NCBI RefSeq assembly: GCF_024400215.1
Contig: NZ_CP053748.1
Span: forward strand, 4,650,001 to 4,714,000
Direction: 5' to 3'
Length of the DNA stretch: 64,000 nt
Origin: Massilia sp. erpn
GTDB taxonomy: Bacteria > Pseudomonadota > Gammaproteobacteria > Burkholderiales > Burkholderiaceae_D
Part shown: piece by piece, positions 26,386 through 35,139 of the stretch
Layout of the letters: each line of letters opens with the position of its first letter
How positions within the stretch are numbered: the first letter of the stretch is position 1
Notes under the pieces: model-generated
Told to the model about the DNA's origin: nothing
What the model saw: the letters and a program-made list of their open reading frames with translations, nothing else
Databases searched by the model: none
Translations under genes and position numbers: made by a program

Positions 26386-28518
26386 ATGAAGCACACCTCG
26401 CGTACCATCCTTGCTTCCCTTATCGTACTTGCTTACGCCGGCGTGGCCCAGGCTGGCGCCAACCGGGTCGATAATCTGACCTTCTTCACCAGCACCAAAT
26501 CCGCCTCGGCACAGGAAACCCTGCGCGAAAACGCCGAACGGTTCGGCCTGCCCGCCAACCTGGACAACCTGGTGCTGGTACGCACCCAGGAATCGCTGAC
26601 CGGCACCCACTATTATTTCCAGCAGACCCTGCGCGGCCTGCCGGTAGACCGCGCCGAGATCATCGTCTCGATCGGCAAGCGCGGCGAACTGTTGAAGATC
26701 TTCAATGAAACCCGCCACATCTCGTCGACCGTGGACGCGTCCGCCGTCAACCAGCTGCACAACCAGCGCCAGATCAGCGACGAACAGGCGCTCGACAAAG
26801 GCTGGGCCAATCTGAAGGTGCAGCATCCGCTGGTGGCCTTGCCAACGAGCGAACTGGTGTGGGTCGCCACCAAGGGCGGCGTGCAACTGGCGCGCAAAGT
26901 GACCATCGAAGCGCAGATGCCGACCGGCGGCTTCGTGCAATACCTGAATGCCCATGACGGCAGCCTGATCGATTCCTACACCACCTCGCTGCCACGCAAG
27001 GGCGGCGAACGCAGCCTGGCCGCGCGCGGCGAAGTCACTGGCGCCACCCTGGACCGCGGCGCCGCCACCAAGGCCTTCAAAGCCGCCCAGCAAAACCGCG
27101 CCACCGCGCGCGCCACCATCGCCAATGCGACCGTGGCCGCCTCCGGCGTCGACGGCAGCGGCCTGGTCTTCGATCCCGATCCACGCACCGCGCTCAATAA
27201 CGACACGCTGACCGACAGCTCGCCAGCCACCGCCTTCGACCCTGCTTACGTCACCAAGCCCCTGAAAGACTTGACCGTGGCCGGCGGCGTGTACAAACTG
27301 AGCGGCCCGTATGTGAACCTGAAAGACATCGAAGCGCCAGCCACCGGCCCCAGCACCACCACCAATGGCGTGTGGACGGCCAAGCGCGGCAACAATGCCT
27401 TCGACGACACCAACGTCTACTTCCACCTGGACCAGAACCAGCGCTACATCCAGTCGCTCGGCTTCACCGGCACCAAGTCCATCATCGACCGTCCGCTCGA
27501 CGTCGACACCGACGGTTTGAACGGCGACGATAATTCCCACTACAGCTATGGTGGCGGCAGCGATTATCTGGCCTTTGGCCACGGCTGCGTCAACGACAGC
27601 GAAGATGCCGACGTCATCCTGCACGAATACGGCCACGCCATCCACCGCAACATCAACAACAGCTGGAGCGGCGGCGACACCGGCGCCATGGGCGAAGGCT
27701 TCGGCGATTACTGGGCAGCGTCCTACTCGCTGAGCACCGTGAATGGCCAGACCTACCATCCGGAGTGGGCCTTCAGCTGGGACGGCCACAACGCCTGCTG
27801 GGCCGGCCGTGCGCTGAACCGCACCGACGCCAAGTACAACGCGACGCGCACCTATGGCGCCCACAGCTCGGTCACCGAAGGCGGCGTCACCTTCCAGTCC
27901 GACGAATTGTGGTCCTCGCCGCTGTATGCCGCTGCGCAAGCCCTGCTGGCCGCCGGCAAACCGCGCGCCAACATCGACAAGATCATCCTGGAAGCCCACT
28001 TCGGCCTCGGCTCGGGCGTGAAAATGCCGGCCATGGCCACGGCCATCGTCAACGCCGCCAAAGCCCTGTACCCGGCCGACCTGAGCTACGCCAACACCTT
28101 CCAGGCCAAGTTCGAAGCGCAGAACATCCTGAGCGTGGTGGTGCCGCCGGGTCCGGTGATCAGCGAAACGGAAAGCAATAACACCATTGCCACCGCCAAC
28201 CCGGTCACGCAAACCAACACCACGGTGAACGGCAATATCGGCAGCAATACCGACGCCGACTACTTCGCCATTACCGTCCCGGCCGGCAAAACCCTGAAAG
28301 CCGTGCTGACCCCGAACGCCACCTCGGACTACGACCTGGAGCTGTACAACGCGGCTGGCACCAAGCTGACCTCGAGCACCGCCGGCACCGGCGCGGTGGA
28401 CACCGTGACCCGCGCCAACAGCGGCAGCGCAGCCGCCACCTTCTACGCCAAAGTGATTTACTACAGTGGCGGCACCGGCGCCACCAGCGGCAAATACACC
28501 CTGGTCACGACCTGGTAA
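26386..28518 (+). CDS. Secreted zinc metalloprotease, M36 (fungalysin)-like, with PPC domain
   Basis: 710 residues. Signal peptide 1-23 (ending GVAQAG), an FTP/PepSY-like propeptide (about 45-220; HYYFQQTLRGLPVDRAEIIVSIG), and a catalytic domain with HEYGH at residues 413-417 (ADVILHEYGHAIHRN) and the downstream glutamate in GAMGEGFGDYWAA. The C-terminal pre-peptidase (PPC) domain covers about 600-710 (SETESNNTIATANPVTQTNTTVNGNIGSNTDADYFAITVPAGKTL). It is exported and self-processed; PPC domains are usually removed after secretion. AGGAGAG precedes the ATG at 26386; in-frame codons upstream are non-coding. Confidence 0.92.
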   Translation: MKHTSRTILASLIVLAYAGVAQAGANRVDNLTFFTSTKSASAQETLRENAERFGLPANLDNLVLVRTQESLTGTHYYFQQTLRGLPVDRAEIIVSIGKRGELLKIFNETRHISSTVDASAVNQLHNQRQISDEQALDKGWANLKVQHPLVALPTSELVWVATKGGVQLARKVTIEAQMPTGGFVQYLNAHDGSLIDSYTTSLPRKGGERSLAARGEVTGATLDRGAATKAFKAAQQNRATARATIANATVAASGVDGSGLVFDPDPRTALNNDTLTDSSPATAFDPAYVTKPLKDLTVAGGVYKLSGPYVNLKDIEAPATGPSTTTNGVWTAKRGNNAFDDTNVYFHLDQNQRYIQSLGFTGTKSIIDRPLDVDTDGLNGDDNSHYSYGGGSDYLAFGHGCVNDSEDADVILHEYGHAIHRNINNSWSGGDTGAMGEGFGDYWAASYSLSTVNGQTYHPEWAFSWDGHNACWAGRALNRTDAKYNATRTYGAHSSVTEGGVTFQSDELWSSPLYAAAQALLAAGKPRANIDKIILEAHFGLGSGVKMPAMATAIVNAAKALYPADLSYANTFQAKFEAQNILSVVVPPGPVISETESNNTIATANPVTQTNTTVNGNIGSNTDADYFAITVPAGKTLKAVLTPNATSDYDLELYNAAGTKLTSSTAGTGAVDTVTRANSGSAAATFYAKVIYYSGGTGATSGKYTLVTTW

Positions 28519-28540
28519 TCCGCGTCAAGTAATCCCAACA

Positions 28541-28573
28541 ACGGCGGCCCACCCGGGCCGCCGTTTTTCTTTG
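28541..28573 (+). terminator. Rho-independent terminator of the M36-type protease gene
   Basis: ACGGCGGCCC / GGGCCGCCGT stem with a short loop, followed by TTTTTCTTT, 22 bases after the stop codon. Confidence 0.9.
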
Positions 28574-28586
28574 ATCCAGCACAAAC

Positions 28587-28738
28587 AATGTCCAACCCTG
28601 GTGTCAGGCACCGAGGTCGGACATTCTTTGATATTGCGCAAACAATGTCCAACCCTGGTGTCAGGCACCAGGGGGAGACATTTACTGATTTAGATCAAAG
28701 AATGTCCGACTCTGGTGCCTGACACCAGGGTGGACATT
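28587..28738. repeat. Three consecutive palindromic REP-like elements
   Basis: Each element runs AATGTCC...GGACATT (or a near match) around a CTGGTG-5 nt-CACCAG core: 28587-28625, 28644-28682 and 28701-28738, period about 57 bases. The first two share orientation (GGTGTCAGGCACC core); the third is inverted (GGTGCCTGACACC). Spacers resemble each other (TTTGAT..., GCGCAAAC). They fill the gap between a terminator and the 3' end of the kinase gene, the usual place for intergenic palindromic repeats. No gene lies in 28519-28768. Confidence 0.85.
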
Positions 28739-28768
28739 GTTTGATTTGGCGCAAACCCGCTGGTGGAC

Positions 28769-31336
28769 TCAGGCGGGGCTGGGGTGGGTGGCGCCGATCT
28801 TGCTGAGCACTTCGCGCAGCTCGCGCAGCTTGGGTGGCTTGCTGAGCACATAGTCGACGTTGACGGGGTTGGCGTCGCTGTCGGGGATCAGGCGCTGGCC
28901 CCAGCCGGTCAGCAGCAGGACCGGGGTGGTGGGCGCCAGGTTCTTGATGGCTTCGGCAACGCGGCGGCCGTCGACATAGGGCATGCCGAGATCGGTGATC
29001 ACAAGGGCGAAGGGGGCGTCGCCGCCTTGCGCCGCCGTGAACAGTTCGATGCCTTGCTGGCCGCCGTCGGCCGCCACCACGTCGTGGCCGTCGCGCAGCA
29101 GGATGTCGCGCACCGAGGTCAGCACCGTGGGGTCGTCGTCGACCACCAGGATGCGGAAGCGCGGCGGCGCGGTATTGGGATCGGCCACCACCGGCACCGG
29201 CGGCGGGGCGAGCGGGCTGCGGAAGCTGAGACGCACCGTGGTGCCGCGCTGCGGTGCCGATTCGATGGCGATCTTGCCGCCATGGCGCTCCACCATGCCG
29301 TATACGCCGGCCAGACCGAGCCCGGTGCCGCGGTCGCCCTTGGTGGTGAAGAAGGGTTCCAGGCAGCGCCGCTGCGTCGCCTCGTCCATGCCGATGCCGG
29401 TGTCGCTCACTTCGAGCAGCACCTGGCCGCTGTCCTGACCGGGGGCGGCCGCCACGCTGCGCGTGCGCAGGGTCAGGGTGCCGCCTTCGGGCATGGCGTC
29501 GACGGCGTTGAAAATCAGATTGGTCAGCGCTTCGCGGATTTCGCCATCGACGCCGAGGATGGCGGGCAGGCCCGTCTCCAGCTCCTTGCGCATCTCGATC
29601 ACCACGCCGCGCTGCTGCGGCATATCGCTCCAGCGCGCGCGCGTCAGGTCCACCACGTGCGGGATCAGGGTGTTGACATTGACCGTGCTCAGGCTCAGCT
29701 GCGGTTCGCGCTGGCGGTAGAACTCGCGCATGCGCGCCACCGTGGCGGCCACATCGTCGATGGCGCGTTCGATGATCTGCAGGCAGTTGCGGCCGTTGGG
29801 CGAGAGGTTGCGCTCGGTTTCCAGCAGCGATTCGGTATACAGCGCCACCGGCGAGATGGCGTTGTTGATGTCGTGGGCGATGCCGCTGGCCATCTGGCCC
29901 AGGGCGCGCAGCCTTTCCTGCTGCGTGACCGATTGCTGGGTCTGGCGCAAATCGTCATAGGCTTTCTGCAGGTCGCCATAGAGCTGGGCCTGTTTGGCGG
30001 CCAGGCCGACGTGTTCGCTGAGCTGGCGCAGGAATTCGCATTCGCCGCTGCTGAAGCTGTGCACCGCATGGCGCGCCACCACCAGCACGCCGAACACGGT
30101 ATTGTCGACCAGCAGCGGGGCCAGCACCAGCGAGGACAGCGCGCCTTGCGCCAGCCGCTTGGGGAAGGGGAAGGTGGCCTGGGTGATATCGGGTTCGTAC
30201 ACCAGCTCGCCGCGCAGGCAGCGCGACAAGCCATTCTCGTCGATGGGCACATGGCTGGTCTCGGTCATCGCCAGGCTCATGGACAGGGATTCGCTGCGCA
30301 GCCCGACGCTGCTGACGATCAGTTCGCGCTTGTCCTTGTCATACAGGCAGACACAGCCGAAGTCGGCCGGCAACTGGTCTTCCAGGCTGCGCACCAGCAC
30401 CTGGAAAATGCTGCGCAAGTCCTGCCGTTCGCCGATCGAGCGCGTGATCTGGTGCAGCAGATTGAGGCGCACCAGCTGGGCCGTGACTTTCTGTTCGGCC
30501 TGGCGCCGCACCCCGGCCTCGGCCTGCAGGGCGGCATTGGCCTGCGCCAAGTCGTCGCGCGAGACCGTGGTCTGGCGCAGCTTTTCGGTCATGCCGTCGA
30601 AGGCGCGCGCCAGGTCGCCGATTTCGTCGTCGGTGGTCACGCCCAGGGAGAAATCGAGCTGGCCGGCGCCGACCACGATGGTGCCCTGGCGCAACCGTTC
30701 GAGCGGCTTGGCCACGCTGCGGATGGTCATCACGATGCTGCCGACCACGATGGCCGAGAGCAGGCCGCCGAAGGCCAGGGTGACCAGATTGGCGGCCTGC
30801 TGCGCCGCCAGCACGCCGGCCCGGCTGCGCTCGGCCAGTTCCTCGGCGTCGGCGATCATATTCTGCGTCTTGTTGGCGATCTGGCCATGCACGCGCGATT
30901 CCAGCTCGTTCAGCACGTCGCCCCGTTCCGGCGCGCCCTGCAGCTCGCGCTGGATGCTGAGCAGCTCGTCGAAGTGGCGCGCCACACTTTCCAGCTGGCT
31001 TTCCAGGCCGCGCTGGATGCCCACTTCGACACCCTCGTCAAACACACGGGTGGCGTCCAGTTCCTGTTGCAGCGAGTCCTTGCGCAAGCGCCATTGGGCA
31101 TGGGTGCGGCTTTCGTGGCGCAGCGCATATTCCAGCGACAGATAGCGCAGCGACGTCACCGCCTGCAGGATGCTGCCGGCCGCCTCGTTCTTGCGCAGCT
31201 CGTGGCGCATCTGCAAGGTGGTCGCCACCAGCATGGCGCCGATGATCAGGGCCACGGCCAGGCACAGCAGCTCGGCCAGCTTGAGTCGGGTGGTGATTTT
31301 CACGGCGCCCGTCCGCTTAGTGGATGATCGAGACAT
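28769..31336 (-). CDS. Membrane hybrid histidine kinase (HAMP-GAF-HisKA-HATPase-REC)
   Basis: 855 residues. Transmembrane helices at about 20-40 and 183-204 enclose a ~140-residue helical periplasmic sensor. Then HAMP (about 205-257), a GAF domain (about 300-450), a kinase core with His488 in ASGIAHDINNAISPV (the atypical HDINN form) and ATP-binding motifs SDTGIGM and GTGLGLAGVYG, and a C-terminal receiver (RILVVDDDPTVL, VITDLGMP). The start overlaps the end of the solute-binding protein gene by 20 bases, so the two are coupled. The binding protein may deliver its ligand to this sensor. Confidence 0.92.
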   Translation of the reverse strand: MSRSSTKRTGAVKITTRLKLAELLCLAVALIIGAMLVATTLQMRHELRKNEAAGSILQAVTSLRYLSLEYALRHESRTHAQWRLRKDSLQQELDATRVFDEGVEVGIQRGLESQLESVARHFDELLSIQRELQGAPERGDVLNELESRVHGQIANKTQNMIADAEELAERSRAGVLAAQQAANLVTLAFGGLLSAIVVGSIVMTIRSVAKPLERLRQGTIVVGAGQLDFSLGVTTDDEIGDLARAFDGMTEKLRQTTVSRDDLAQANAALQAEAGVRRQAEQKVTAQLVRLNLLHQITRSIGERQDLRSIFQVLVRSLEDQLPADFGCVCLYDKDKRELIVSSVGLRSESLSMSLAMTETSHVPIDENGLSRCLRGELVYEPDITQATFPFPKRLAQGALSSLVLAPLLVDNTVFGVLVVARHAVHSFSSGECEFLRQLSEHVGLAAKQAQLYGDLQKAYDDLRQTQQSVTQQERLRALGQMASGIAHDINNAISPVALYTESLLETERNLSPNGRNCLQIIERAIDDVAATVARMREFYRQREPQLSLSTVNVNTLIPHVVDLTRARWSDMPQQRGVVIEMRKELETGLPAILGVDGEIREALTNLIFNAVDAMPEGGTLTLRTRSVAAAPGQDSGQVLLEVSDTGIGMDEATQRRCLEPFFTTKGDRGTGLGLAGVYGMVERHGGKIAIESAPQRGTTVRLSFRSPLAPPPVPVVADPNTAPPRFRILVVDDDPTVLTSVRDILLRDGHDVVAADGGQQGIELFTAAQGGDAPFALVITDLGMPYVDGRRVAEAIKNLAPTTPVLLLTGWGQRLIPDSDANPVNVDYVLSKPPKLRELREVLSKIGATHPSPA

Positions 31337-32363
31337 TGCCCGGCTTTACCTCCACCATACCATCCAGATAGATATGGTCGAGATAATTGGGGATGTCGCT
31401 GCGGTTGCTGAACTTGTTCTTGATGGCCCAGCGCGATTCGTCTTCCAGCGCCAGGATCAAGCCTTGGTCGAGGTCGATGCCGAAGCGGTAGGCCGGCCAG
31501 GCGGCACGCAGTTCGTCCTCGCTGGTCTTGACCGAGGGCGCGACCAGGCGGCTGGCCTCGGCCACCTGCTCGCTGCAGAAGCGCGCACCTTCGGCCAGGG
31601 CGCGCAGCAGCCGCGTCACCGTACGCGGATGCTCGGTGACGAAGGCGCGCATGCCGGCGATGTTGTAGATGCTCTCATACACTTCGTCGCCATAGAAGGT
31701 GATGGCGTTGCCGCCCTGGCTGGCGGCATTTTGCTTGAGGAAGGGTTCCCAGCCGGCGATGGCGTCGACCTCGCCCTTTGCCAGGGCCGCGCCGAGTTCC
31801 TCCGGCCGGTAATTGACCATGGTCACTTCACTGGAGCGCAGGCGCTGGCGGTTGAGGAAGACGTCGAGCGTGAAATGGCCCGAGGTGCCCAGGGTGACGC
31901 CGATGCGCTTGCCTTTCAGGCTGGCCGGACTGAGCACGGCATGGTCCTTGCGGCCGACGATGCCGTGGTCCTTCTCGGTGCGGAAGATGGTGGTGACGAT
32001 GGAGATCGGCTGTTCGTTGAGGATGGCCAGGGCCAGTGCCAGGTCGGCCACGGTGGCGAAGTCGGCGCGGCCTTGCAGCACGGCGTTGAGCGAAGCCTTG
32101 CCGCTGGAATGCGACTGCACCTGGGCCTGGATGCCCTGGGCGGCGAAATAGCCGCGGTCGCGCGCGGCGATCACGGGACAGGCGCCGATGTACTCGGTAT
32201 TGGTGGCGATGATGAGTTTTTCCAGCGGCCCCGAAGCGGCCGTGGCCGGCGTGCTGCGCTTGCCCCAGACATAGGCTGCCAGCAGCAGGCCAAGGGCGCA
32301 GGCCAGGCCAATGGCGAGCAGGGTTTCGCGGCGAATCGGGCGTTGCGACGGTGTGCTGCTCAT
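31317..32363 (-). CDS. Membrane-anchored solute-binding protein (NMT1/SsuA-like) in a two-component operon
   Basis: 348 residues. N-terminal hydrophobic segment about 14-33 (LLAIGLACALGLLLAAYVW) that may stay as an anchor, then the nitrate/sulfonate/taurine-type fold: LIIATNTEYIGACPVIAARDRGYFAAQGI, VQSHSSGKASLNAVLQGRADFATVADLALA, LKGKRIGVTLGTSGHFTLDVFL, GEVDAIAGWEPFL. No permease or ATPase gene is near; it is sandwiched between two kinases, 20 bases downstream of the first and overlapping the second. It therefore looks like a ligand receptor for signalling rather than part of a transporter. Confidence 0.87.
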   Translation of the reverse strand: MSSTPSQRPIRRETLLAIGLACALGLLLAAYVWGKRSTPATAASGPLEKLIIATNTEYIGACPVIAARDRGYFAAQGIQAQVQSHSSGKASLNAVLQGRADFATVADLALALAILNEQPISIVTTIFRTEKDHGIVGRKDHAVLSPASLKGKRIGVTLGTSGHFTLDVFLNRQRLRSSEVTMVNYRPEELGAALAKGEVDAIAGWEPFLKQNAASQGGNAITFYGDEVYESIYNIAGMRAFVTEHPRTVTRLLRALAEGARFCSEQVAEASRLVAPSVKTSEDELRAAWPAYRFGIDLDQGLILALEDESRWAIKNKFSNRSDIPNYLDHIYLDGMVEVKPGNVSIIH

Positions 32364-32382
32364 TCATCCTCCGGTAAGGGCT

Positions 32383-34053
32383 TTAATGCGGCTGGCTGAG
32401 GGGCTCCGTGCGCTGGCGCAGGGCGTCCGGGTTGAGCGCTTCGTCCAGGGCTTGGTTGAACAGGTCGATATCGATGGGCTTGGTGATATAGCGGAAGAAA
32501 TCGCTGGCTTCGCTGCGCGCGATATCGGCACTCATCGCATTCGCGGTGACGGCGATGACGCGGATGGCCGCGGTTTGCGGATCGGCGCGCAGGCGGGCCA
32601 GGGCTTCGTAGCCGTCCATGCCGGGTAGGTGCAGGTCCATCAGGATCACAGCCGGCCGGTGGCGGCGCGCCAGCTCGATGCCGCGCTGGCCGTCGGTGGC
32701 GAACAGCAGTTCGAGGTCGCTGCGCATGCGGATCAGCTCAGTGACCAGTTTCAGGTTGGTCGTATTGTCTTCCACATACAGCACGGCGCGCCGTACCGGT
32801 GCCTGCGGTGGCAGCGGGGCCGCCGCGCCGGGCATGCTGGCAGCCGTGGCGGGCGGCGCAGCGCCGATGTCCGCCTCGCCGCCCTGCAGCGCCAGTTCGA
32901 TCCAGAAGGTGCTGCCGCTGCCGACCGTGCTGTCCACGCCCATCTGCGCTTGCATGGCTTCCACCACGCGCTTGCTCAAGGCCAGGCCCAGGCCGGTGCC
33001 TTCCTCGGCGTTGTCGGCGCGGCCCAGGCGGTTGAAGGGCTGGAAGATGGCGCCCAGCTGCTCTTCCGACAGGCCGGTCCCGGTGTCGCTGACGGCGATA
33101 CGCAGCCGGTCCCTGGCGCGCGGCGTGCATTCGACGAAAACGCTGCCGTGCTCGCGGTTGTACTTGATGGCGTTGGACAGCAGGTTCAGCAGCACTTGCT
33201 TGAGCCGGGTGCGGTCCGCCTGCAGGTGCAGGCCGGCCGGCGCCGGGAAATTCAATTGCACGCCGCGCTGCTGTGCCAGCGGTCCCACCATGGTGTGGCA
33301 TTCGAGGAAGACTTCGTCCAGCGCCACCGTTTCCAGCGCCATGCTCAGCGTGCCCGATTCGATCTTGGCCAGGTCGAGGATTTCATTGATCAAGGTCAGC
33401 AGATGGCGGCCCGACTGCACGATATGGCCGGCGAATTTCTGCTTCTCCTGCGGCGTGGCGGGCAGTGCGTCGGAGGCGAGGATCTGCGCGAAGCCGAGAA
33501 TGCCGTTGAGCGGCGTGCGCAGCTCATGGCTCATATTCGACAGGAACACCGATTTTTCCAGATTGGCGCGTTCGGCCTCGCGCCGCGCCAGGTCGAGATG
33601 GCGGTTGGCGACGGCCAGCTCGTCGGCATGCTGGCGCAGCTGCTGCTCCAGATGCGCATTGGCCAGGCGCAGGTCGCGCGTTTCCAGCGCGCGCGCCAGC
33701 ACCGGCAAGAGGGCGGAGGCCTTGAAGGGCTTGATGATGTAATCGAGGGCGCCAACCTTCATCGCTTTCACGGCCGAAGCGATGCTGCCTTCGCCGGTCA
33801 TGATGACGCAGGCCAGTTCGGGGTCGAGCTGGCGCGCCGCTTCCACCAGGGCGATACCGTCGATGCCGGGCATCATCAGGTCCGACAGCAGGAGGTCGAA
33901 GCTTTCCTTGCGCAAGCGGGTCAGGGCGGCTTCGCCGGAAGCGAAGCCGGTGGTGTCGTAACCGTGTTCGCGCAGGATATCGCACAGTGCCCCCATGTGC
34001 GCCGTCTGATCGTCGACGATCAGGATACGGGGACGCAATCCGGGTTGTATCAT
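32383..34053 (-). CDS. REC-HisKA-HATPase-REC hybrid kinase, first gene of a three-gene signalling operon
   Basis: 556 residues from the ATG at 34053, with AAGGAG just upstream. No membrane segment. N-terminal receiver (RILIVDDQTAHMGALCDIL, LLLSDLMMPGIDGIAL), coiled coil about 125-165, kinase core with the phospho-acceptor in NMSHELRTPLNGILGF, ATP site (NAIKYN, DTGTGL, EGTGLGLALSK) and a second receiver (VLYVEDNTTNLKLV, VILMDLHLPGMDGY). The kinase/receiver half resembles that of the protein at 21085. It is cytosolic and probably receives phosphoryl groups from the membrane kinase of the same operon. Output is unknown: no DNA-binding or GGDEF domain is encoded nearby. Confidence 0.92.
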   Translation of the reverse strand: MIQPGLRPRILIVDDQTAHMGALCDILREHGYDTTGFASGEAALTRLRKESFDLLLSDLMMPGIDGIALVEAARQLDPELACVIMTGEGSIASAVKAMKVGALDYIIKPFKASALLPVLARALETRDLRLANAHLEQQLRQHADELAVANRHLDLARREAERANLEKSVFLSNMSHELRTPLNGILGFAQILASDALPATPQEKQKFAGHIVQSGRHLLTLINEILDLAKIESGTLSMALETVALDEVFLECHTMVGPLAQQRGVQLNFPAPAGLHLQADRTRLKQVLLNLLSNAIKYNREHGSVFVECTPRARDRLRIAVSDTGTGLSEEQLGAIFQPFNRLGRADNAEEGTGLGLALSKRVVEAMQAQMGVDSTVGSGSTFWIELALQGGEADIGAAPPATAASMPGAAAPLPPQAPVRRAVLYVEDNTTNLKLVTELIRMRSDLELLFATDGQRGIELARRHRPAVILMDLHLPGMDGYEALARLRADPQTAAIRVIAVTANAMSADIARSEASDFFRYITKPIDIDLFNQALDEALNPDALRQRTEPLSQPH

Positions 34054-34152
34054 GCAATCTCCTTGCAAGGTAGAACTCCCTTCATGATTATGCCGAAGCG
34101 AATGCGCGAGATTCTCACCAATACTATCCGTTTGTGCCGAAAACAGACGCCC

Positions 34153-35043
34153 TTATAGCGGCTGTGCGCGGCAAGCGTCCAGCACCGCCTCCAGCGAGCG
34201 TGACAGGCTCTTGCCGCGCTGGCGTATCAGGTAGAACTGGCGCCGCAGCGGCGGCAGATCGGCAGGCAATTCCACCAGCCGGCCCAGGGCCAGCAAGTCG
34301 GCGACGACCAGGCGTGGTAGGCAGGCCAGACCGAGGCCGGCTGCCGCCGCATGCTTGATGGCTTCCGAATTGCCGAACTGGGCGGCCGCGCGCAGATGGT
34401 GCAATTGCGGCAGCAGCAGGCTGTCGACGGCGTCGGCCGTGCCGGAACCGGCTTCGCGCAGCAGCCATCCGGCCTGCTCCAGCGCCGCCACCGGCGCCTT
34501 GCCGTCGCGCAGGCGGCGGGTGATGGGATGGCGCGGCGCGCAGACGATGATCAGTTCATCTTCCTGCCATGGTTCGACCAGCAGTTCCGGCTCGCGGCAC
34601 GGGCCTTCGATCAGGCCGAAGTCGGCCTGGTAGGCGGCCACGGCGGCGGCGGCCGCCATGCTGTTTTCGATGCGCACCGAGGGCAGGGCACTGGCTCCCT
34701 CGGCCTGCATGCGCGCCAGGATTTGCGGCAGCAGGTAAATGCCGATGGTGGTGCTGGCGGCGATGCGCACCGTGCCGCCGTGCGCATGCTGGAACTGGCC
34801 TTCGATCTGCAAGGCGGCGTCGAGCATCTGGCGCGCTTGTGGCAGCAACTGGCGGCCGCTGTCGTTCAGCAGCAGCTTCTTGCCGACGCGGTCGAACAAT
34901 TGCACGCGCAACTGGCGCTCCAGTTCGTTTAGGGCCGCGCTGGCCGCCGATTGCGACAGGGCCACCGTATCGGCGCCGGCCGCCGTGCTGCCGCTGTCGG
35001 CCACGGCGACGAAGACCTGCAACTGCTTCAGGGAGAGACGCAT
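34153..35043 (-). CDS. LysR-family regulator, YeiE-like
   Basis: 296 residues from the ATG at 35043. N-terminal winged HTH (LSLKQLQVFVAVADSGSTAAGADTVALSQSAASAALNELERQL), then the CysB-like effector domain (RIAASTTIGIYLLPQIL, ADFGLIEGPC, GNSEAIKHAAAAGLGLACLP). Divergent from a YeiH-family exporter 97 bases away, the same pairing as E. coli yeiE-yeiH, where YeiE responds to sulfite. It likely activates yeiH from the intergenic region 35044-35139. Confidence 0.88.
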   Translation of the reverse strand: MRLSLKQLQVFVAVADSGSTAAGADTVALSQSAASAALNELERQLRVQLFDRVGKKLLLNDSGRQLLPQARQMLDAALQIEGQFQHAHGGTVRIAASTTIGIYLLPQILARMQAEGASALPSVRIENSMAAAAAVAAYQADFGLIEGPCREPELLVEPWQEDELIIVCAPRHPITRRLRDGKAPVAALEQAGWLLREAGSGTADAVDSLLLPQLHHLRAAAQFGNSEAIKHAAAAGLGLACLPRLVVADLLALGRLVELPADLPPLRRQFYLIRQRGKSLSRSLEAVLDACRAQPL

Positions 35044-35139
35044 AAGCTGTTTTTTAACTTGAAAATACAAAAATAATTCGTTTTCCAGATTGATGCAAGC
35101 TTCCTATCATTCCACTATCTGATTCACCAAGGAAAGATT

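Noticed and set aside
28587..28738. CRISPR array
   Set aside because: Only three units, each internally palindromic, one inverted, with similar rather than unique spacers and no cas genes.
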